A stretch of DNA of 9,929 nt, taken from the NCBI GenBank assembly GCA_019414465.1, contig DXLY01000062.1, positions 1-9,929 on the forward strand, read 5' to 3'. Position 1 is the stretch's first letter. Each line of letters starts with the position of its first letter. This document shows, in pieces, positions 6,066-9,929 of this stretch. Below the pieces are notes generated by a model. The model saw only the letters and a program-made list of their open reading frames with translations, did not search any database and was not told the origin of the DNA. A program made the position numbers and the translations under genes. Source of the stretch: Collinsella sp. Its GTDB lineage: Bacteria; Actinomycetota; Coriobacteriia; Coriobacteriales; Coriobacteriaceae.

Positions 6066-6674
6066 CTAGCGCAGCTGGGCGTAATGGTTGTAAATCGTAA
6101 TAGCCGTGGGATAAAGATAACGCCCGGTCTGAATCACATAGACCAGACCCTGCGCAAAACAGGAGAAGAACAACTCGTCGAGCGAGGACTTCCCCACCAT
6201 CTTGCGCAGCGCATGGGCATAATCGCCGTGGCGGTTGGGTTCGATGGCATCGGCCACAAAGACCACCATATCGAGCGGCGTCATGTCGCAAGCGCCCACG
6301 GTGTGACGGTCGACAGCCTGAAAGACCGCCGGCGACAGCTCGGGAAAAAGCTGCGGAAGCTCATAGGCGGCAACCGGGCCATGCAAAAGCGGCGTCGCGG
6401 CAGACGGAGAGCCGGCAATCTTAATGCCATAATGCAGAGCGCGCGTGACCAGCTCGTCGTCGGAGAGCACCTTATCCCAGTCATGGATCAGGCCGGCGGC
6501 AGCGGCATCAAAGCGGTCGACACCGTACACCTCGGCTAGGTGCAGCGCAGTCTCGGCAACCCCGAGCGAATGCACGTAACGCTTACGCTTATCCTTCATG
6601 CGCACATCGAGCAACTCGTGGATACGCGTCAAGAGCGCGCGTTCGTCGCCCTCAAACTGATCTTCTACCGACAA
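6066..6674 (-). CDS. yqeK: YqeK family HD-domain Ap4A hydrolase
   Basis: YqeK proteins split diadenosine tetraphosphate into two ADP with a di-iron HD centre. Likely metal ligands are all visible: His35 (RYVHSLGV), His64-Asp65 (GLIHDWDK), His98 (LLHGP), His124 (VDRHTVG) and Asp142 (FVADAIEPNR). The 202 residues match the family. The start is TTG at 6674, with GGGGGAG 4 nt upstream. The ATG in the gap (6684-6686) is in another frame, and the next in-frame ATG (Met25) would remove sequence just before the HD core. It lies 12 bp after nadD and 27 bp before rsfS. The enzyme activity is assigned from the family, not proven here. Confidence 0.93.
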   Translation of the reverse strand: MSVEDQFEGDERALLTRIHELLDVRMKDKRKRYVHSLGVAETALHLAEVYGVDRFDAAAAGLIHDWDKVLSDDELVTRALHYGIKIAGSPSAATPLLHGPVAAYELPQLFPELSPAVFQAVDRHTVGACDMTPLDMVVFVADAIEPNRHGDYAHALRKMVGKSSLDELFFSCFAQGLVYVIQTGRYLYPTAITIYNHYAQLR

Positions 6675-6678
6675 CGTT

Positions 6679-6685
6679 CTCCCCC
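6679..6685 (-). promoter_or_regulatory. Ribosome binding site supporting the yqeK TTG start
   Basis: GGGGGAG on the minus strand lies in the 12-bp nadD-yqeK gap, 4 nt before the TTG at 6672-6674. No in-frame ATG or GTG uses it. Confidence 0.7.
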
Positions 6686-6686
6686 A

Positions 6687-7364
6687 TCAATCAAAATCGT
6701 CTTGCCCAAGATCGGCATACAGGCCGCGTTTACGGATATAGCCGAGCACGGACTCGCTCGTAAGATAGCGCACGCTCATGCCGCGAGCAACCCGCTTGCG
6801 AATGTTGGTCGAGCTAATCGCCAGCGCCGGAATCTGGATATACCGCACGTCAAACGGCAGGCCCGACTCTTTGATTCGCGCGCGAGCAGTATCGATATCA
6901 AAGCCCGGTCGCGTCGCCGCAATAAAGGTTGCCAGTTCGGCAATCTCATCTGCATTGTGCCAGGTCACAATATCGATAATCGCATCGGCACCCGTAATAA
7001 AATAAAGCTTCACCTGTGGCGGGTAAAACTCGCGAAGGGCATGAAGCGTATCGGCCGTATAGGTCACGCCCAGACGGTCGATCTCGAAGCGGCTTGCCAA
7101 AAAGGCCGGGTTCGCGGCGGTCGCGAGGACCGTCATGGCATAACGGTCCTCGGCCGGCGTCACCGGTTTGTCGAGTTTAAAGGCAGGCGAGCCCGCCGGC
7201 ATAAAGAGCACGGCGTCCAAGTCGAGGGACTCACGTGCCTGCTCGGCGGTCACCAGGTGACCGTAATGGATGGGGTCAAAGGTACCGCCCATAATGCCGA
7301 GCCTAAACTCCTGCCCGTCCTCTATGGGAAGCTCGGGCAGACCGATTCCACCGCGCAGCGACAT
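6687..7364 (-). CDS. nadD: Nicotinate-nucleotide adenylyltransferase
   Basis: NadD joins nicotinate mononucleotide and ATP to give deamido-NAD, an essential step in NAD synthesis in the cytoplasm. It is a nucleotidyltransferase of the Rossmann-like class with the signature GGTFDPIHYGH (26-36, HxGH at 33-36), TYTADTL (101-107), TGADA (124-128) and ISSTNIR (183-189), the ATP-binding motif. The length is 225 residues. About 20 N-terminal residues precede the first strand (RLGIMGG), a slightly long lead. The ATG at 7364 begins 3 bp after the obgE stop, with GGAGGGCGAG just upstream in the end of obgE, so the two are probably translationally coupled. No unusual residues are seen. Confidence 0.97.
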   Translation of the reverse strand: MSLRGGIGLPELPIEDGQEFRLGIMGGTFDPIHYGHLVTAEQARESLDLDAVLFMPAGSPAFKLDKPVTPAEDRYAMTVLATAANPAFLASRFEIDRLGVTYTADTLHALREFYPPQVKLYFITGADAIIDIVTWHNADEIAELATFIAATRPGFDIDTARARIKESGLPFDVRYIQIPALAISSTNIRKRVARGMSVRYLTSESVLGYIRKRGLYADLGQDDFD

Positions 7365-7367
7365 GAC

Positions 7368-8834
7368 TCACTCGCCCTCCGGGGTCTCAACAGCGTCGAC
7401 TTCGGTAGTGCCTTCGGAACCCTCGGTGACATCAGCCACGTCCGGACCCTCGGCCGCTACGTCAATAACCTCAACGCCTGCGTCCTCGAGCTCGTCCTCA
7501 AACTCCGAGAAGTCCTCGGCGCCCTCAAAGTCAAAGGCGCGCTGGCAAATGCGAACCTCGTCGCCGGCACGGCAACCGGCCTTTTCGAGCGCATCGTCAA
7601 CACCCATGCGGGAAAACTTATGCTGCAGGTAGATGACGGCTTCCTCGTTTTCCCAGTCGGTCTGGATAACCAAGCGCTCGATGGCGCGACCGACCACGCG
7701 GAAGGCACCGGGCTCCTCCTGGACAATGTGGAAGCGCTTCTCGCGCTGCAGGCGGCGACGCTCCCACTCCTCGTCGCGCAAATCGACCGGCTCATCAGAG
7801 ACCGCCAGCTCAGCGCGGAGCTTGGCCACCTGCTCGCCCACGGCAAGCATCAACGTGTTGAGGCCGGCGCCCGTAACGGCGGAAACTGCAAAGAACATAT
7901 GCCCGTCGTCGAGCGCAGCACGCTTAAGGTCGGCGATCTTATCGGCCGTGCCCGGAGCGTCGCATTTGTTGGCGACGACGATCTGCGGACGCTCAGAAAG
8001 CTCAGCGCCATACTGCTCGAGCTCACGGTTAATAATGCGATAGTCCTCAACCGGATCGCGATCCTCAAATCCGCCCGTCATGTCAACGACATGCAAGATC
8101 AAGGCCGTGCGCTCAATGTGGCGCAGGAACTGATGGCCCAGGCCACGACCCTCGCTCGCGCCCTCGATGAGACCGGGGACGTCGGCAACGACATAAGAAT
8201 ATTCGCCGGCACGCACCATGCCCAGATTGGGCACAAGCGTGGTAAACGGGTAGTCGGCAATCTTGGGACGGGCAGCGCTCATGCGTGCAATGAGCGAAGA
8301 CTTACCCACCGAGGGAAAGCCCACGAGCGCGGCATCGGCCATAAGCTTCATCTCGAGCTCAATCCAGTGCTCCTCGGCCGGCTCGCCGAGCTGGGCAAAC
8401 GCGGGCGCGCGACGCACCGACGTCACAAAGTGAGTGTTGCCCAGACCACCGGCACCACCGGGGGCCACGACAACGCGCTCACCGTCGTGCACCAGGTCGG
8501 CAATCTCGAACATCGGGGTCTGCGTCTCGGGATCGAGCTCGCGGACCACGGTACCCATGGGGACTTTCAAAATCAGGTCCTCGCCGCTTTTGCCGTTGCG
8601 GCGGGCACCCTGGCCATGCGTTCCGCGCTCAGCACGAAAATGATGCTTAAAGCGGTAATCGATCAGCGAGGAAAGCTGTGCGTCGGCCTGGATGACGACA
8701 TTGCCGCCACGACCGCCGTCGCCGCCATCGGGGCCACCCTTGGGAACAAATGCCTCGCGCCTAAACGACATGCAACCGGCTCCGCCGTCGCCGCCGCAAA
8801 CGTTAATTCGGCTGATATCGGTGAACTGTGACAA
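7368..8834 (-). CDS. obgE: Obg family GTPase (ObgE/CgtA)
   Basis: This essential GTPase acts in 50S assembly and stress responses. The Gly-rich Obg fold fills about 1-160 (CGGDGGAGCMSFRREAFVPKG). The G domain follows: G1 GFPSVGKSS (172-180), the switch DYPFTT (194-199), G3 DVPG (218-221), G4 NKCD (289-292) and G5 SAV (318-320). A C-terminal OCT domain covers about 365-435, and an acidic tail of about 50 residues (Glu/Asp-rich) ends the 488-residue protein, as in several actinobacterial forms. The start is TTG at 8834, with AGGAGG 8 nt upstream; no ATG or GTG precedes the conserved N terminus. A strong terminator sits immediately upstream and no promoter is apparent between it and the gene. 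Confidence 0.97.
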   Translation of the reverse strand: MSQFTDISRINVCGGDGGAGCMSFRREAFVPKGGPDGGDGGRGGNVVIQADAQLSSLIDYRFKHHFRAERGTHGQGARRNGKSGEDLILKVPMGTVVRELDPETQTPMFEIADLVHDGERVVVAPGGAGGLGNTHFVTSVRRAPAFAQLGEPAEEHWIELEMKLMADAALVGFPSVGKSSLIARMSAARPKIADYPFTTLVPNLGMVRAGEYSYVVADVPGLIEGASEGRGLGHQFLRHIERTALILHVVDMTGGFEDRDPVEDYRIINRELEQYGAELSERPQIVVANKCDAPGTADKIADLKRAALDDGHMFFAVSAVTGAGLNTLMLAVGEQVAKLRAELAVSDEPVDLRDEEWERRRLQREKRFHIVQEEPGAFRVVGRAIERLVIQTDWENEEAVIYLQHKFSRMGVDDALEKAGCRAGDEVRICQRAFDFEGAEDFSEFEDELEDAGVEVIDVAAEGPDVADVTEGSEGTTEVDAVETPEGE

Positions 8835-8842
8835 CAGAATCG

Positions 8843-8848
8843 CCTCCT
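8843..8848 (-). promoter_or_regulatory. Ribosome binding site deciding the obgE TTG start
   Basis: AGGAGG on the minus strand is 8 nt before the TTG at 8832-8834 and only 2 nt after the T-run of the preceding terminator. Confidence 0.75.
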
Positions 8849-8849
8849 A

Positions 8850-8895
8850 CAAAAAAAGAGGGAGACCCTTGAATCCTAAAACTCAAGTGCCTCCC
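8850..8895 (-). terminator. Intrinsic terminator or attenuator between rpmA and obgE
   Basis: On the minus strand GGGAG (8891-8895) pairs with CTCCC (8860-8864), and an inner CTTGA/TCAAG pair (8883-8887 with 8868-8872) stacks across a symmetric 3-nt internal loop. TCTTTTTTT (8851-8859) follows the outer arm. This is a complete intrinsic terminator 25 nt after the rpmA stop. The rest of the 86-bp gap holds a 10-bp palindrome, CACATATGTG (8895-8904), abutting the stem, and the obgE Shine-Dalgarno. I see no convincing promoter between the hairpin and obgE. Confidence 0.8.
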
Positions 8896-8920
8896 ACATA
8901 TGTGCTCTATGAAGGGTGAA

Positions 8921-9178
8921 TTACGCGTTCGCGAGCGGGCGTACGCTGACCCTGTGCTTGATACCCTTGTGGAACTCAACGGTACCGTCGACCAGCGCGA
9001 ACAGCGTGTCGTCCTTGCCACGGCCAACGTTCTCACCCGGATGGATGTGCGTGCCGTGCTGACGGACGAGAATCGTGCCCGTGGTTACCGTCTGGCCGGC
9101 ATAGCGCTTCGTGCCAAGGCGCTGACCGCGGGAGTCACGGCCATTACGGGAGGAACCGAGTCCTTTTTTGTGTGCCAT
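8921..9178 (-). CDS. rpmA: 50S ribosomal protein L27
   Basis: L27 is a large-subunit protein whose N-terminal arm reaches towards the peptidyl-transferase centre. The 85 residues are normal. The sequence opens MAHKKGLGSSRNGRDS, continues with the family block RQHGTHIHPGENVGRGKDDTLF (39-60) and ends near the usual point. The start is directly MAHKKG, so it lacks the cleaved N-terminal leader typical of many Firmicutes L27 proteins. ATG at 9178 has only a weak site (AGTAGG, about 8 nt upstream). It lies 33 bp after rplU and is followed by a terminator. The rplU-rpmA-obgE order is widely conserved. Confidence 0.98.
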   Translation of the reverse strand: MAHKKGLGSSRNGRDSRGQRLGTKRYAGQTVTTGTILVRQHGTHIHPGENVGRGKDDTLFALVDGTVEFHKGIKHRVSVRPLANA

Positions 9179-9211
9179 TGTGTATACCTACTCTTTCGTT
9201 ACGAGTGTAAT

Positions 9212-9586
9212 CTACTCGGCGACGGGAGCCTCGGCAACAGCCTCAGCCTCTGCCTTGACAGCCTTCTTGGCGCGGGAGGTAGCCTGAACCTTCACGATCT
9301 TCAGCTTGGTGAGCTGCTGACGGTGACCCTTCAGACGACGATAGCGCTTACGCTTGTGGAACTTGAAGACCAGCTGCTTCTCGCCCTTGAACTGCTCAAC
9401 GATCTGAGCGGTAACCTTGGCCTTGGCCAGCTTGTCGGGATCGGTGACGATCTTCTTACCATCGTTGAGGAAGATAACCGGCAGGGTGATCTTATCGCCC
9501 TCATTGCCCTCGATCTTCTCGACGGTGATGACATCGTCGGTGGCGACCTTGTACTGCTTGCCGCCCGTGTTAACGATTGCGTACAT
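9212..9586 (-). CDS. rplU: 50S ribosomal protein L21
   Basis: L21 binds 23S rRNA in the large subunit. MYAIVNTGGKQYKV opens the protein and the RNA-binding segment KFHKRKRYRRLKGHRQ (about 75-90) is typical. The length is 124 residues; after about residue 100 there is an Ala/Glu/Lys-rich tail (KAVKAEAEAVAEAPVAE) beyond the roughly 103-residue classic form. ATG at 9586 gives the canonical N terminus and has GAAGGG upstream. An in-frame ATG seven codons earlier (9607) would put that site inside the gene and is rejected. It is the first gene behind the promoter at 9629-9657. The leader is only about 36 nt, too short for the L21 leader RNA described in Firmicutes. Confidence 0.97.
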   Translation of the reverse strand: MYAIVNTGGKQYKVATDDVITVEKIEGNEGDKITLPVIFLNDGKKIVTDPDKLAKAKVTAQIVEQFKGEKQLVFKFHKRKRYRRLKGHRQQLTKLKIVKVQATSRAKKAVKAEAEAVAEAPVAE

Positions 9587-9628
9587 GTTTACTTGCCCTT
9601 CATGCATCAGTTAGTGCAACAGCCGAAT

Positions 9629-9657
9629 ATAGTAGCAGGCGATAATACCCCCGTCAA
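9629..9657 (-). promoter_or_regulatory. Promoter of rplU-rpmA
   Basis: On the minus strand, TTGACG (9652-9657, five of six) and TACTAT (9629-9634, four of six) are separated by exactly 17 bp. The predicted start is near 9622, about 36 nt before the rplU ATG. The -35 box contains the TGA stop codon (9654-9656) of the preceding gene. Confidence 0.7.
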
Positions 9658-9929
9658 CGAGTATGTGGAGCAAATCCACAAGTTCGCACAGGTATGGGGC
9701 TGACGAGTCGGCCCTCGTCGTCCTCGCATGCTTGATTCTGACGCTCGACATCGTAGGAGCAGATGGTCACGAGGTCTTGCATACCGGTGGAAACGATAGG
9801 TGCATCGACGCCCGGGGTCAAGCCCTGCAACAAAACATCAGCAGCAGAAAGCAAAATTTCCGGACGCATGGAGCCCTCGTTGTCGGCATGGGTGTCGAGC
9901 ATGAGCACCAAATGGTCCGGGCGCTCCCC
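9654..9929 (-). CDS. Unrecognised protein, C-terminal part (5' end beyond right edge)
   Basis: An open frame enters from the right edge and ends in TGA at 9654-9656, giving 91 visible codons. It is read as coding because most third positions in its first two-thirds suit the neighbouring genes and the strand agrees with them; the last 15 or so codons are less biased. I do not recognise it. Visible features are a hydrophobic strand followed by Asp (HLVLMLDTHAD, 6-16), a Leu/Ala-rich probable helix (PEILLSAADVLLQGL, 22-36), STGMQDLVTICSYD and a polar end with a run of acidic residues (CEDDEG). The strand-Asp-helix layout loosely resembles a von Willebrand A or DUF58 fold, but this is speculation. 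The stop lies inside the rplU -35 box and no terminator separates the two genes. Confidence 0.55.
   Translation of the reverse strand, partial: GERPDHLVLMLDTHADNEGSMRPEILLSAADVLLQGLTPGVDAPIVSTGMQDLVTICSYDVERQNQACEDDEGRLVSPIPVRTCGFAPHTR

Noticed and set aside
6540..8831. A 763-codon open frame on the plus strand opposite obgE, nadD and yqeK
   Set aside because: It is codon-for-codon antisense to three firmly identified genes that share one reading phase. It stays open only because those genes avoid TTA, CTA and TCA codons. It has no family motifs of its own.
9587..9628. A possible L21 leader RNA before rplU
   Set aside because: With the promoter at 9629-9657 the leader is about 36 nt, shorter than the known Firmicutes element, and no clear stem is present.
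8900..9703. A 267-codon plus-strand frame across rpmA, rplU and the right-edge gene
   Set aside because: It is a shadow of L27 and L21; its Leu-rich translation reflects complementary codons and it crosses the rplU promoter.
1..9929. Mobile elements, CRISPR arrays, tRNA or rRNA genes, or a new defence system
   Set aside because: No direct-repeat arrays, transposase or integrase motifs, or cloverleaf genes were seen. Almost every base belongs to a recognised housekeeping gene or a short regulatory gap.

Overview
This is an ordinary, densely packed core-genome stretch from a moderately GC-rich bacterium, most likely a member of the Coriobacteriia (Collinsella/Olsenella-like). That placement is an inference from three things: GC-rich third codon positions, an L27 that begins MAHKKGLGS without the cleaved Firmicutes-type leader, and the mixture of Gram-positive gene orders. 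It was not tested by any database search. All ten complete genes other than dinB, plus the two partial genes at the window edges, lie on the minus strand.

Left block (1-4116, minus strand, read right to left): a promoter at 4088-4116 drives rpsP (S16), khpA (KH-domain RNA-binding protein), rimM (30S maturation, S16 partner), trmD (tRNA m1G37 methyltransferase) and lepB (signal peptidase I). After a 59-bp gap with its own possible promoter come glyQ and glyS (glycyl-tRNA synthetase alpha and beta; glyS runs off the left edge). Gaps between the first five genes are only 2-10 bp, so this is one tightly coupled translation operon. The rplS gene that often follows trmD is absent; lepB occupies its place.

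Middle (4032-5582): dinB (DNA polymerase IV) is the only plus-strand gene. It is divergent from rpsP and convergent with rsfS. Its -10 box lies only 6 nt before the ATG, which suggests a leaderless mRNA. A degenerate LexA-box-like sequence overlaps codons 4-9.

Right block (5494-9657, minus strand, read right to left): a good promoter (TTGACG-17-TACTAT) drives rplU (L21) and rpmA (L27). A strong intrinsic terminator then ends just 2 nt before the Shine-Dalgarno of obgE. It is followed by obgE (50S assembly GTPase), nadD (NAD synthesis), yqeK (HD-domain Ap4A hydrolase family) and rsfS (ribosome silencing factor), and the block closes with a terminator at 5494-5537. At the right edge is the 3' end of an unrecognised minus-strand gene whose stop codon lies inside the rplU -35 box.

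Together the genes serve ribosome assembly, tRNA modification and charging, protein export and NAD supply, plus one translesion polymerase. I found no mobile element, CRISPR, tRNA or rRNA and no new gene system. The observations most worth checking are regulatory: the attenuator-like terminator before obgE, the rimM TTG start in a hairpin loop, the leaderless dinB, four TTG starts among core genes, and a Glu at the expected catalytic Asp position in TrmD.
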